From Streptomyces sp. NBC_01237 (GTDB lineage Bacteria > Actinomycetota > Actinomycetes > Streptomycetales > Streptomycetaceae), in contig NZ_CP108508.1 in the NCBI RefSeq assembly GCF_035917275.1, positions 6,758,001 to 6,822,000 of the forward strand: a stretch of DNA of 64,000 bases, given 5' to 3'. This document shows positions 47,431 to 56,576 of the stretch, one piece after another (the stretch's first letter is position 1; the number at the start of each line of letters is the position of its first letter). Both the position numbers and the translations under genes were made by a program. Below the pieces are notes generated by a model. The model worked only from the letters and a program-made list of their open reading frames with translations, ran no database searches and was not told the DNA's origin.

Positions 47431-47459
47431 CCCCGGGATCGGCGCAGTGAATCCCGGGG
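47431..47459. terminator. Terminator between dinG-like gene and lexA
   Basis: CCCCGGGAT (47431-47439) and ATCCCGGGG (47451-47459), 9-bp stem with 11-base loop, between convergent genes. A weaker CGCATGC/GCATGCG pair lies about 55 bases to the left. Confidence 0.65.
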
Positions 47460-47480
47460 CCCGGTCGGAATCGGCGGGTT

Positions 47481-48278
47481 TCACACCCGCCGCAGCACCG
47501 CGACGACCTTGCCGAGGATGGTCGCCTCGTCGCCGGGGATCGGCTGATACGCGGCGTTGTGCGGGAGCAGCCACACATGGCCGTCCTCGCGCCGGAAACG
47601 CTTGACGGTCGCCTCGCCGTCCAGCATCGCGGCCACGATGTCCCCGTTCTCGGCGACGGGCTGGCGCCGTACGGTGACCCAGTCGCCGTCGCAGATCGCC
47701 GCTTCGATCATCGAGTCACCGACGACCTTCAGGACGAACAGCTCTCCGTCGCCGACCAGCTGGCGGGGGAGCGGGAAGACGTCCTCGACGGACTCCTCCG
47801 CGAGGATCGGCCCACCGGCGGCGATCCGGCCCACCAGTGGCACATAGGAAGCGGCGGGCTTGCCCGTGGTGTCCGTCTGCTGGGTGCTGGGCTGATCGGA
47901 TCCACGGACTTCATAGGCGCGCGGGCGGTGCGGATCGCGCCGCAGAAAGCCCTTGCGCTCCAGGGCCATCAGCTGATGGGCGACGGAAGAGGTGCTGGAC
48001 AGTCCCACCGCCTGACCGATTTCCCGCATCGACGGCGGGTATCCGCGGCGCTGCACGGAATCCCGAATTACCTCGATCACCCGCCGTTGCCGATCCGTGA
48101 GCCCAGAACTGTCCGCACGGATTCCTGGGGGCCGGCCGGGCAATGAGCGCGCAGGGCGCGCGGGCTCTGGTCCCTCCGTGTTCGTGACTGAGTCATTCAT
48201 TGCATGCACCGGCTCAAGTCGGCTCTGGGAGCGGTGGTCCTGGGCAGTGATGGTGGCACTGTCTGCGGTGGTGGTCAC
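47481..48278 (-). CDS. lexA: SOS repressor LexA
   Basis: LexA, 265 residues from the ATG at 48278. Winged helix: [44 protein letters not shown]. The self-cleavage Ala-Gly lies in VGRIAAGGP, the nucleophile Ser in [14 protein letters not shown], and the general-base Lys in GEATVKRF. An ATG at 48200 ([10 protein letters not shown]) is an alternative start; the longer form agrees with my memory of the S. coelicolor protein. It represses recA and itself; a LexA-type box lies 64 bases upstream. Confidence 0.96.
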   Translation of the reverse strand: MTTTADSATITAQDHRSQSRLEPVHAMNDSVTNTEGPEPARPARSLPGRPPGIRADSSGLTDRQRRVIEVIRDSVQRRGYPPSMREIGQAVGLSSTSSVAHQLMALERKGFLRRDPHRPRAYEVRGSDQPSTQQTDTTGKPAASYVPLVGRIAAGGPILAEESVEDVFPLPRQLVGDGELFVLKVVGDSMIEAAICDGDWVTVRRQPVAENGDIVAAMLDGEATVKRFRREDGHVWLLPHNAAYQPIPGDEATILGKVVAVLRRV

Positions 48279-48341
48279 GTCGGCCCCTCTCGAATGTTCT
48301 CCCTAGTTGGACAACGGTAGTAGCTTTCGAAAGGTTGCGCC

Positions 48342-48353
48342 AAACACACGTTC
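48342..48353. promoter_or_regulatory. LexA box upstream of lexA
   Basis: AAACACACGTTC (minus strand GAACGTGTGTTT) matches GAAC-N4-GTTC with one change. Position 64 bases before the lexA start suits autorepression. A CTTTCGAAAG palindrome at 48324-48333 lies between the box and the gene. Confidence 0.65.
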
Positions 48354-48777
48354 GAGTGAAAAACGAATAAAGGCCTGTCGCGGCATTACGGCCAGGTGTA
48401 TGAGCGGGACATGGAGTGACCGGCAATTCGGTTCATTACGGTAGCGTCCCCGGGCGCCTCCGGAGCGTACGGGGTGGCTCGCGGGGGTGTCGCTCCAGGG
48501 TGCCGACCGGTGCCCCGGCGTCTCGGCGACAGCGTGTTTCCCGTACCCTCATGCCTGGCTCGCCCCGCCTTCGGGCCGCCCCGGGCGTACGACACGCGCT
48601 GGGGCAGAAAACGCGGCCAAACCCTAGATCTAGTGGTTGGATTACTCCAGCCGCCCAGAAGTTGTGGTCCGGGTTCATCGGGCTCGTGGCGATCGCCTAT
48701 GCTTGAGCTTGCTTCGAAGGGTCCGCGACGGACCTGAAGAGGCTATTCAGTCGTGCTGTGAAGGAGGGTTGGGAGCC
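48354..48777. promoter_or_regulatory. lexA-nrdR divergent intergenic region
   Basis: About 420 bases without a convincing gene; short frames here lack ribosome sites or recognisable sequence. It holds the nrdR promoter with paired NrdR boxes (48621-48667). I see no cobalamin riboswitch features, as expected for a B12-dependent enzyme operon. Confidence 0.5.
48621..48667 (+). promoter_or_regulatory. Paired NrdR boxes before nrdRJ
   Basis: Box 1 ACCCTAGATCTAGTGG (48621-48636) fits the NrdR consensus acaCwAtATaTwGtgt closely. Box 2 CGCCCAGAAGTTGTGG (48652-48667) fits its conserved half-sites. Their centres are 31 bases apart, about three helical turns, the usual NrdR arrangement. This implies dNTP/ATP-responsive autorepression of nrdRJ. 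Confidence 0.7.
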
Positions 48778-49290
48778 ATGCACTGCCCCTTCTGCAGGCA
48801 CCCCGACAGCCGGGTCGTCGACAGTCGCACCACCGACGACGGCACGTCGATCCGTCGGCGCCGCCAGTGCCCCGACTGCTCCCGCCGCTTCACGACGGTG
48901 GAGACGTGCTCGCTGATGGTGGTCAAGCGCAGTGGCGTGACCGAACCCTTCAGTCGCACCAAGGTCATCTCCGGCGTGCGCAAGGCATGCCAGGGGCGGC
49001 CCGTAACGGAGGATGCCCTCGCCAAGCTCGGCCAGCGGGTCGAGGAGGCGGTGCGTGCCACCGGAAGTGCCGAGCTGACCACCCATGACGTGGGTCTGGC
49101 CATACTCGGTCCCCTGCAGGAACTCGACCTCGTCGCCTACCTGCGCTTCGCGTCCGTGTACCGGGCGTTCAATTCACTCGAAGACTTCGAGGCCGCCATC
49201 GTGGAATTGCGCGAGCGGCAGCCCCTCGTGGAGGACGGCGGGAGCCGGGAGACCGTTGAGGTCCCGGCGCCCGCCATTGCCGCCGACTGA
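48778..49290 (+). CDS. nrdR: Transcriptional repressor NrdR
   Basis: NrdR, 170 residues, repressor of ribonucleotide reductase genes. Zinc ribbon cysteines C3, C6, C31 and C34 (MHCPFC, CPDC), then the ATP-cone domain ([29 protein letters not shown]...). ATG 48778 with GGGAG upstream; the family always begins MHCPFC or similar. It precedes nrdJ by 165 bases, presumably in one transcript. Confidence 0.97.
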   Translation: MHCPFCRHPDSRVVDSRTTDDGTSIRRRRQCPDCSRRFTTVETCSLMVVKRSGVTEPFSRTKVISGVRKACQGRPVTEDALAKLGQRVEEAVRATGSAELTTHDVGLAILGPLQELDLVAYLRFASVYRAFNSLEDFEAAIVELRERQPLVEDGGSRETVEVPAPAIAAD

Positions 49291-49455
49291 GCGGTACCCG
49301 CTCGTCCCGTCCGGCAGTGGGCTGCCGGACGGCGACAGGGCAGTACAAGACCTGTTCGCGGATGCCGTACGCGGCGTCCGGAGCATCAGACACACACTGT
49401 GTCCCGGGAAGAACTGGGCACTTCAGGGCGTTTTTGCCCACATATGGGAGGCGGC

Positions 49456-52353
49456 ATGACAGAGACGGCGAGCGGCCCGGCACGAGGTTCCCGCACCAAG
49501 GGCACCAAGTCGACCAAGGGTCTGCGTATCGAGCGCATCCACACCACCCCCGGCGTGCATCCGTACGACGAGGTGGCGTGGGAGCGCCGTGACGTCGTCA
49601 TGACCAATTGGCGCGACGGCTCGATCAACTTCGAGCAGCGTGGCGTCGAGTTCCCCGACTTCTGGTCGGTGAACGCGGTCAACATCGTCACCAGCAAGTA
49701 CTTCCGTGGGGCTGTCGGCACGCCGCAGCGCGAGACCGGTCTGCGACAGCTGATCGACCGGATCGTGAAGACGTACCGGAAGGCCGGCGAGGAGTACAGC
49801 TACTTCGCCTCTCCCGCGGATGCCGAGATCTTCGAGCACGAGCTGGCGTACGCCCTCCTGCACCAGATCTTCAGCTTCAACTCGCCTGTCTGGTTCAACG
49901 TCGGAACCCCGCAGCCGCAGCAGGTCTCCGCGTGCTTCATCCTGGCCGTCGACGACTCCATGGAGTCGATCCTCGACTGGTACAAGGAAGAGGGCATGAT
50001 CTTCAAGGGCGGCTCGGGCGCCGGCCTGAACCTCTCCCGTATCCGTTCCTCCAAGGAACTGCTCTCCTCCGGCGGTAACGCCTCCGGCCCGGTCTCCTTC
50101 ATGCGGGGTGCCGACGCCTCCGCCGGAACCATCAAGTCCGGTGGCGCCACGCGCCGCGCGGCCAAGATGGTCATCCTCGATGTCGATCACCCGGACATCG
50201 AGAACTTCATCGAGACCAAGGTGAAGGAGGAGGAGAAGATCCGCGCCCTGCGCGACGCGGGCTTCGACATGGACCTGGGCGGCGACGACATCACGTCCGT
50301 CCAGTACCAGAACGCCAACAACTCGGTCCGGGTGAACGACGAGTTCATGAAGGCCGTCGAGTCCGGCGGCAAGTTCGGGCTGCGCGCCCGGATGACCGGT
50401 GACGTCATCGAAGAGGTCGAGGCCAAGTCCCTCTTCCGCAAGATGGCCGAGGCCGCCTGGGCCTGTGCCGACCCCGGCATCCAGTACGACGACACGATCA
50501 ATCAGTGGCACACCTGCCCGGAGTCCGGCCGGATCAATGGCTCGAACCCCTGCAGCGAGTACATGCACCTGGACAACACCTCGTGCAACCTCGCCTCGCT
50601 GAACCTGATGAAGTTCCTCAAGGACGACGGCGAGGGCCACCAGTCCTTCGAGTCCGAGCGCTTCGCCCAGGTCGTCGAGCTGGTCATCACCGCGATGGAC
50701 ATCTCGATCTGCTTCGCGGACTTCCCGACGCAGAAGATCGGCGAGAACACCCGCGCCTACCGTCAGCTGGGCATCGGCTACGCCAACCTCGGCGCACTGC
50801 TGATGGCGACCGGCCACGCGTACGACAGTGACGGCGGCCGCGCGCTCGCCGGTGCCATCACGTCGCTGATGACCAGCACCTCGTACAAGCGTTCCGCCGA
50901 GCTCGCCGCGGTCGTCGGCGCGTACGACGGCTACGCCCGCAACGCAGAGCCGCACCAGCGCGTCATGCGGCAGCACTCCGACGCCAACGCCAAGGCCGTC
51001 CACGTGGACGACCTGGACGCGCCGATCTGGGCCGCCGCCACGGAGGCCTGGCAGGACGTGATCCGCCTCGGCGCGAAGAACGGTTTCCGCAACGCCCAGG
51101 CGTCGGTCATCGCGCCCACCGGCACCATCGGTCTCGCGATGTCCTGCGACACCACCGGGCTGGAGCCGGACCTCGCTCTGGTGAAGTTCAAGAAGCTGGT
51201 CGGCGGCGGCTCGATGCAGATCGTCAACGGCACCGTGCCGCAGGCGCTGCGCCGTCTCGGCTACCAGCCGGAGCAGATCGAGGCGATCGTCGCCCACATC
51301 GCCGACCACGGCAATGTGATCGACGCCCCCGGTCTGAAGACCGACCACTACGAGGTCTTCGACTGCGCGATGGGCGAGCGTTCCATCTCCGCGATGGGCC
51401 ACGTCCGGATGATGGCGGCCATCCAGCCGTGGATCTCCGGCGCGCTCTCCAAGACGGTGAACCTGCCGGAGACGGCCACCGTCGAGGATGTCGAAGAGGT
51501 CTACTTCGAGGCGTGGAAGATGGGCGTCAAGGCGCTCGCGATCTACCGCGACAACTGCAAGGTCGGCCAGCCCCTCTCCGCCAAGACCAAGGAGAAGGAG
51601 AAGGAGGCGGTCACCGCCAAGGCCGAGGACACCATCCGCACCGCGGTGGAGAAGGTCGTCGAGTACCGCCCGGTTCGCAAGCGCCTTCCCAAGGGGCGTC
51701 CGGGCATCACCACCTCCTTCACCGTGGGTGGCGCCGAGGGCTACATGACCGCCAACTCCTACCCGGACGACGGTCTCGGCGAGGTCTTCCTCAAGATGTC
51801 CAAGCAGGGTTCGACCCTCGCGGGCATGATGGACGCCTTCTCCATCGCCGTCTCGGTCGGTCTGCAGTACGGCGTTCCGCTGGAGACGTACGTCTCGAAG
51901 TTCACGAACATGCGCTTCGAGCCGGCCGGTATGACGGATGACCCGGACGTGCGGATGGCACAGTCGATCGTCGACTACATCTTCCGCCGCCTGGCGCTCG
52001 ACTTCCTGCCCTTCGAGACCCGTTCGGCGCTCGGCATCCACTCGGCCGAGGAGCGCCAGCGTCACCTCGACACGGGTTCGTACGAGCCGTCCTTCGAGGA
52101 CGGCGAACTGGACGTCGAGAGCCTGGCCCAGTCCGCTCCGCTTCACGTGGAGCCGTTGAAGGCGGTGGCGGCTCCGGTGGAGACCGCTGAGAAGCCCGCC
52201 CCGAAGACGGCGCACACCTCGGCCGAACTGGTCGAGATGCAGCTCGGCATCAGCGCCGACGCACCGCTCTGCTTCTCCTGCGGTACGAAGATGCAGCGCG
52301 CGGGCTCCTGCTACATCTGCGAGGGCTGCGGCTCCACCAGCGGCTGCAGCTGA
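49456..52353 (+). CDS. nrdJ: Vitamin B12-dependent (class II) ribonucleotide reductase
   Basis: NrdJ of 965 residues, which makes deoxyribonucleotides using adenosylcobalamin. Active-site elements: SACFILAVDDSMES near 155, NPCSEYMHLDNTSCNLASLN near 360, PTGTIGLAMSCDTTGLEPD near 555, and the C-terminal redox/zinc cysteines CFSCG and CYICEGCGSTSGC. ATG 49456 with GGGAGG 6 bases upstream. Full length, no intein. Controlled with nrdR through the NrdR boxes. Confidence 0.97.
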   Translation: MTETASGPARGSRTKGTKSTKGLRIERIHTTPGVHPYDEVAWERRDVVMTNWRDGSINFEQRGVEFPDFWSVNAVNIVTSKYFRGAVGTPQRETGLRQLIDRIVKTYRKAGEEYSYFASPADAEIFEHELAYALLHQIFSFNSPVWFNVGTPQPQQVSACFILAVDDSMESILDWYKEEGMIFKGGSGAGLNLSRIRSSKELLSSGGNASGPVSFMRGADASAGTIKSGGATRRAAKMVILDVDHPDIENFIETKVKEEEKIRALRDAGFDMDLGGDDITSVQYQNANNSVRVNDEFMKAVESGGKFGLRARMTGDVIEEVEAKSLFRKMAEAAWACADPGIQYDDTINQWHTCPESGRINGSNPCSEYMHLDNTSCNLASLNLMKFLKDDGEGHQSFESERFAQVVELVITAMDISICFADFPTQKIGENTRAYRQLGIGYANLGALLMATGHAYDSDGGRALAGAITSLMTSTSYKRSAELAAVVGAYDGYARNAEPHQRVMRQHSDANAKAVHVDDLDAPIWAAATEAWQDVIRLGAKNGFRNAQASVIAPTGTIGLAMSCDTTGLEPDLALVKFKKLVGGGSMQIVNGTVPQALRRLGYQPEQIEAIVAHIADHGNVIDAPGLKTDHYEVFDCAMGERSISAMGHVRMMAAIQPWISGALSKTVNLPETATVEDVEEVYFEAWKMGVKALAIYRDNCKVGQPLSAKTKEKEKEAVTAKAEDTIRTAVEKVVEYRPVRKRLPKGRPGITTSFTVGGAEGYMTANSYPDDGLGEVFLKMSKQGSTLAGMMDAFSIAVSVGLQYGVPLETYVSKFTNMRFEPAGMTDDPDVRMAQSIVDYIFRRLALDFLPFETRSALGIHSAEERQRHLDTGSYEPSFEDGELDVESLAQSAPLHVEPLKAVAAPVETAEKPAPKTAHTSAELVEMQLGISADAPLCFSCGTKMQRAGSCYICEGCGSTSGCS

Positions 52354-52420
52354 TACCGGGCGGGGGTGCGTGGGATGTGGCATCCGACGTAGCCCGCACG
52401 GGTAGCTGACCAGCGGCTCA

Positions 52421-52453
52421 CGAAGGGGACCGGCCAGAGGCCGGTCCCCTTCG
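52421..52453. terminator. nrdJ terminator
   Basis: Fifteen-base perfect arms (52421-52435 and 52439-52453, CGAAGGGGACCGGCC and its complement) with a 3-base loop, 67 bases past the nrdJ stop. Confidence 0.9.
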
Positions 52454-52697
52454 TCGTACTGGGACCGGCCTTCTGCAACGCGTTCGCTGGACGGCCGGGC
52501 CCGGCGGCAGAGGGCCCGTCTCCTGGATGAGGAGGGGGAGCCGCGCCGCAGCGGACCACTGAACGCGGGCACGTGAGCGGCGTTCGACGGTTCGCTGTCC
52601 GGTGTTGGCCGGAATTCGACCATGGATGCGCAGGCGACCGGGGCGGCCGTCGCCTACGGGGCCCTCCGCCTCCGGGGCGCACGGGACCGCCGGTGAG

Positions 52698-52738
52698 CGG
52701 TGCGGCGGCCGATGACCGGAATCATCGGGGCCGCACCG
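52698..52738. terminator. Terminator of the TerD-like gene
   Basis: CGGTGCGGC-CCGATGA arm pairs with TCATCGG-GCCGCACCG across a 6-base loop, with a small bulge. It lies about 28 bases past the minus-strand stop at 52766. The rest of the 410-base gap from 52354 shows no gene. Confidence 0.65.
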
Positions 52739-52765
52739 AGGACATGTGGTCGGCGCGGCGCCGGA

Positions 52766-53302
52766 TCATGTTCCCGGGGTTCGGTTTCCCATCACCGCGG
52801 CGAACGAATCGGGGTCACCGTCGAAGCCGCGTACGGCCGCCTGGAACACCCAGACTCCTGAGCCGTCCCGGACGAACTCGGCGACGACCGCCGCAGTGGC
52901 CGCCGAGACGCCGGAGAAGTCGTTCTCGGAGAGGGTGGTGTAGCCCTCGCGGATCTGCACCCCGGTGCGCTGTATGTCGCCGAATGTCTTGTGGCCGTTG
53001 CGCTGTTGGATGGCGATGCCCACGACCACCCGCCCGTACGTCGTCGCCAGCCGGTCCAGCTCGATGGTCATGGCTTCGTCGAAGCCGAGGCCCTGGCCCG
53101 TCCTGCTGTCCCGGTTCAGGGTGATGGTGCCGTCCGGTGAGCGGCTGTCGAAGTGCACCAGGTACGAGGGGCTGCCGTAGGGCTCTTCGGTCGTGTACGT
53201 GGCGGCGATGATGTCGAGGTCATTGGCCGGTTCGCCGCTGTCGCTGGGGTCCCATTTCAGCCGTACTTCGACCTTCTCGATGTCCTTGTTAGGAGTGCTC
53301 AC
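52766..53302 (-). CDS. TerD-domain protein
   Basis: Protein of 178 residues with a TerD/CABP-like calcium-binding beta-sandwich: KVEVRLKWDPSDS, DLDIIAATYTTEEPYGSPSYLVHFD, GLGFDEAMTIELDRL and VWVFQAAVRGFDGDPDSFAAVMGNR. Family members are linked to tellurite resistance and stress in other bacteria, and to development in Streptomyces. GTG 53302 with GGAGGG 8 bases upstream. Single gene, not part of a ter cluster here. Confidence 0.75.
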   Translation of the reverse strand: MSTPNKDIEKVEVRLKWDPSDSGEPANDLDIIAATYTTEEPYGSPSYLVHFDSRSPDGTITLNRDSRTGQGLGFDEAMTIELDRLATTYGRVVVGIAIQQRNGHKTFGDIQRTGVQIREGYTTLSENDFSGVSAATAAVVAEFVRDGSGVWVFQAAVRGFDGDPDSFAAVMGNRTPGT

Positions 53303-53549
53303 AGGACTTCCCTCCTGGCAGTCGGGCCGACGGGCCGCTCTCATCACCCGATCATGTACGTAACTGTCCATGGAACCAACTGCCTTGGCGTCGGGCGACG
53401 GATTCGGGCCACCCATGCCGACCGCGGCGGTGCGCTCTTCACGTTCTCGCCGTGGCCGCCGGCCGCGGCGAGGCTGTCGGACACGTCGATTCGGGCAAGC
53501 GTTTCCCCGCTGGTGACCCACGACACGTTCGGCCCCGTACGATGGCGCG

Positions 53550-54155
53550 GTGCTGGTCAAGTGGATTCGCTGCACCGTGGTCGACCGTCATGGCTTCGAG
53601 CGGGGGCAGCGAAAGTGGGCGGGGCTGCTCGGTGAGCCGGGATTCAGGGGACAGAGCGGCGGGTGGAGCCGAGGACGCCCCGAGGTCGCCCATGTGTTCG
53701 CGTTCTGGGAGAACCGTGTCTTCTACGACTCCTTCATGGCTCGTGGGCACGACCGACTGGCCGCCGCGCAGTCCGGTATGTACCGGGATATGCAGGTGAA
53801 GCTCTTCGAGCACCGGCTCGATGTGAAGACCGGCTTTGAGCCGCACTTCGCGGACGCGGACGTCGTCAGAGTGGCCCACAGTCAGGTGCACGAGGACCGT
53901 GTCGAGCACTTCGCCCTCATGCAGGAGAGGGTGTGGAATCCGGCGATGGCCGGGTCGCCCGGGATGTTGCGTGGCGTGTTCGGAGAAGCTCCGGGGCACG
54001 AGTTCCTGGTGCTGTCGATGTGGCAGTCGAGCGCCGAGCGCGGCAAGTACCGGGCGGCGAGCGCCGAAAGGCTCTCCGTGCGGGCGCAGACCGAGACGGA
54101 TGTCGCCGCGCTGACCGGGGACGTGGTGGAGCTCGAACCGTCCTGGACGGTGTGA
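53550..54155 (+). CDS. YdbC-like (DUF4937) protein
   Basis: Soluble protein of 201 residues with two antibiotic-monooxygenase-like alpha/beta halves: LVKWIRCTVVDRHGFERGQRKW ... HVFAFWENRVFYDSFMARGHDRL, then VRVAHSQVHEDRVEHFALMQERVWNPAM ... FLVLSMWQSSAERGKYRA. This fits the YdbC/DUF4937 family. GTG 53550. It converges on the TetR gene. Function unknown. Confidence 0.6.
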   Translation: MLVKWIRCTVVDRHGFERGQRKWAGLLGEPGFRGQSGGWSRGRPEVAHVFAFWENRVFYDSFMARGHDRLAAAQSGMYRDMQVKLFEHRLDVKTGFEPHFADADVVRVAHSQVHEDRVEHFALMQERVWNPAMAGSPGMLRGVFGEAPGHEFLVLSMWQSSAERGKYRAASAERLSVRAQTETDVAALTGDVVELEPSWTV

Positions 54156-54854
54156 TCAGCCGTTTGGGGCGGGAGTTCCGGTGGCCGTGCCGTCAGTGGT
54201 GGGCGTCGGCCGCGTCGGCCCCGTGAACACCCCGGCCAGGGCAGCCGCCAGGGCGGCGTCCGCCGCCTGGTCCGCGAGGCCCTCGTCGACCGGCTCGCGG
54301 GTGATGAACAACCGCAGGAACAGCGGCGCGGACGCCGCCCGTATGAGCGCGCCCGCATCCGTGCCGTGAGGAATCTCGTCGCGCTCGACGGCGCGCAGGA
54401 CCACTTCTTCGCAGCGCCCGAACCGCTCGGAGTAGAAGGCGCGCAGCGCGTTTGCCGCCCGCGGCGACTGGAACGCGGCGGCGATGAACGCGGTCGGTGC
54501 GGCGGCCTGGGCGGGGTCGCGGAAGGAGTCGGCGGTCTCGCGCAGGAGTGCGCGCAGATCCCCCCGCAGGCTGCCCGTGTCGGGCGGCGTCCAGCTGTCC
54601 TCGCCTGCCAGTTCGAGGGCGTCGACGACCAGTCCTTCGACGTTTCCCCAGCGGCGGTACAAGGTCGTCTTGTGCACGCCCGAGTGCTCGGCGACGTATT
54701 CGACGGAGAGTCCGGGGAAGCCCTGCTCGGCCAGGCCCGTGAGTACCGCGTCGCGAACGGCGGCTCGGGTGCGGGCGGTGCGCCCACCGGGGCGCCGGCT
54801 GCCGGGCGCGGGGTCTGAATCGACCGCCCTCGGGGCGGCCTTCTCGTCACTCAA
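54156..54854 (-). CDS. TetR-family regulator
   Basis: Repressor of 232 residues. The N-terminal helix-turn-helix reads GLSVEYVAEHSGVHKTTLYRRWGN near 49-72 after an Arg-rich arm; the ligand domain follows (VVDALELAGEDSW ... LFLRLFITREPVDEGLADQAAD) and a Thr/Pro tail. It is divergent from the ABC-F gene across 74 bases containing inverted half-sites, so it probably represses that gene and itself, responding to an antibiotic-like ligand. Confidence 0.88.
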   Translation of the reverse strand: MSDEKAAPRAVDSDPAPGSRRPGGRTARTRAAVRDAVLTGLAEQGFPGLSVEYVAEHSGVHKTTLYRRWGNVEGLVVDALELAGEDSWTPPDTGSLRGDLRALLRETADSFRDPAQAAAPTAFIAAAFQSPRAANALRAFYSERFGRCEEVVLRAVERDEIPHGTDAGALIRAASAPLFLRLFITREPVDEGLADQAADAALAAALAGVFTGPTRPTPTTDGTATGTPAPNG

Positions 54855-54865
54855 TTGCTACTCCC

Positions 54866-54921
54866 GTTGCATTAGTGCGCTTCAGTGTGCCACAATCCTC
54901 CTAATGCGACAACGGTTGCAT
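54866..54921. promoter_or_regulatory. Candidate TetR operator between tetR and the ABC-F gene
   Basis: ATGCGAC-AACG-GTTGCAT at 54904-54921 is an 18-base near-palindrome (one mismatch). A further GTTGCAT half-site lies at 54866-54872. The palindrome ends 7 bases before the ABC-F ATG, so binding would block initiation. Confidence 0.6.
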
Positions 54922-54928
54922 TTATTTC

Positions 54929-56551
54929 ATGGAGGCGCCCTTGCCCACGCAGATCTCTCTCCGCGATGTGACGGTGTCCCGCGGTGACCGGCTTCTGCTC
55001 GAAGACGTCTCGCTCACGGTTCGCCCCGGTGAGCGGATCGGCGTCGTCGGCGAGAACGGTGCGGGAAAGAGCACGCTGCTGCGCCTGCTCGCCGGGCTCG
55101 AACAGACCGATGCCGGAGAAGTGATCACCCTGTCCGAGGGCGGTGCGGGGCTGCTCGCCCAGACCCCCCAGTTGCCGCCCGATCGCACGGTCGGGGACGC
55201 GGTCGACGCGGCCCTGGCGGAGCTGCGCGGGATGGAGCGGCGTCTGCGCGCAGCCGAGGCGGACCTCGGCTCGGCGGGTGAAGAGGACCTCGCGGCCTAC
55301 GGCGACCTGCTCACCGCCTACGAACTTCGCGGTGGATACGAGGCGGATGCCCGGATCGACAAGGCGATACATGGAGTCGGCCTCACCCACATCGGCCGCG
55401 AACGGATCCTCGGCAGTCTCTCCGGTGGCGAACAGGCACGGCTGGGTATCGCGTGTCTGGTCGCGGCGGCCCCGGAGGTACTGCTGCTGGACGAGCCCAC
55501 GAACCACCTGGACGAGGGTGCCCTGGAGTGGCTGGAATCAGCGCTGCTCGTGCATCCCGGCACCGTCGTCGCGGTCTCGCACGATCGGCTCTTTCTGGAA
55601 CGGGTCGCCACCGCGGTGCTGGAGGTCGACGCCGACCGCAGAACCGTCGTGCGCTACGGCGGCGGCTACGCGGGCTTCCGGGACGAGCAGGAAGCGGCAC
55701 GTCGTCGCTGGGAGCAGGCGTACGCGCGCTGGTGCGAGGAGACGGCTCGCCTTGAGGAGTACGCGCGGACGACCGCCCATGGCGTCGCGGCCGGGCGTGC
55801 CATCAAGGACAACAACAAAATGGCGTACGACCGGGCCGCCGGACGGGTCCAGTCATCGGTCTCCGGACGGATCCGCCATGCTCAGGAGAGGCTGCGCCGC
55901 CTCCAGGAAGAGCCCGTGGCCAGACCGCCGGAGCCGCTGCGCTTCGCCGCACTCCCGGAGGCCGGTGCGGTGACGGGAGAGCTGGTGTCCCTGAGGGGTG
56001 TCCGTGTCGGGGACCGGCTCGCCGTGGACGAGCTCACCGTGTCCGCAGGGGAGAAGCTCCTGATCCACGGCGGGAACGGTGCGGGCAAGTCCACTCTGCT
56101 GCGCGTCATGGCGGGGGTCCTGGATCCGGACGCGGGCTCCGCCGTCCGTCCGTGCGGCATCGGGTATCTCCCGCAGGAGATCCCGGTGCGACGCCCTGCG
56201 GAGCGGGTGCTGATGGCGTTCGGCAGGGGTCTCCCACTGGCCGAGGACGAACGGGCCGAACTGCTCCTGTCGTACGGTCTGTTCCGCCGCCGGGACCTCC
56301 ATGTGCCGGTCGGTTCCCTCTCGGCGGGACAGCTCCGGCGGCTGGCCCTCGCCCGACTGCTGGCCCGCCCCGCCGACCTGCTGCTCCTCGACGAACCGGC
56401 GAACCACTTGGCCCTCGGACTGGTTCAGGAGCTGGAGAGGGCTCTGTCGGACTGGTCCGGCGCGATGGTGGTGGTTTCTCACGACCGAATGCTGCGCCGT
56501 CGTTTCGTTGGTCACATACGCCGGATGGAGTCCGGACAACTGCTCGATTGA
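54929..56551 (+). CDS. ABC-F family ATP-binding protein, antibiotic-resistance type
   Basis: Two ABC domains in one chain of 540 residues with no membrane segment. Walker A GENGAGKSTLLRLLAG and GGNGAGKSTLLRVMAG, signatures LSGGEQARL and LSAGQLRRLALA, Walker B LLLDEPTNHLDEG and LLLDEPANHLALG, joined by a charged linker (about 235-325). ABC-F proteins bind the ribosome and many protect it from drugs. ATG 54929 is annotated, but TTG 54941 has GGAGG 5 bases upstream and may be the true start. Controlled by the divergent TetR gene. Confidence 0.88.
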   Translation: MEAPLPTQISLRDVTVSRGDRLLLEDVSLTVRPGERIGVVGENGAGKSTLLRLLAGLEQTDAGEVITLSEGGAGLLAQTPQLPPDRTVGDAVDAALAELRGMERRLRAAEADLGSAGEEDLAAYGDLLTAYELRGGYEADARIDKAIHGVGLTHIGRERILGSLSGGEQARLGIACLVAAAPEVLLLDEPTNHLDEGALEWLESALLVHPGTVVAVSHDRLFLERVATAVLEVDADRRTVVRYGGGYAGFRDEQEAARRRWEQAYARWCEETARLEEYARTTAHGVAAGRAIKDNNKMAYDRAAGRVQSSVSGRIRHAQERLRRLQEEPVARPPEPLRFAALPEAGAVTGELVSLRGVRVGDRLAVDELTVSAGEKLLIHGGNGAGKSTLLRVMAGVLDPDAGSAVRPCGIGYLPQEIPVRRPAERVLMAFGRGLPLAEDERAELLLSYGLFRRRDLHVPVGSLSAGQLRRLALARLLARPADLLLLDEPANHLALGLVQELERALSDWSGAMVVVSHDRMLRRRFVGHIRRMESGQLLD

Positions 56552-56576
56552 GCCGGACTCGATCTAGTCTCGACGC

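Noticed and set aside
48354..48777. Possible small genes or cobalamin riboswitch between lexA and nrdR
   Set aside because: Short frames have no ribosome site or familiar sequence, and I could not find the conserved B12-box pattern.
49423..52623. Minus-strand open frame of 1066 codons across nrdJ
   Set aside because: Mirror of the strong codon bias of nrdJ; sequence is His/Gly/Arg/Val-rich and matches nothing I know.
52573..53124. Plus-strand frame of 183 codons opposite the TerD-like gene
   Set aside because: Arg/Pro-rich, no domain, and antisense to a gene with a good GGAGG site.
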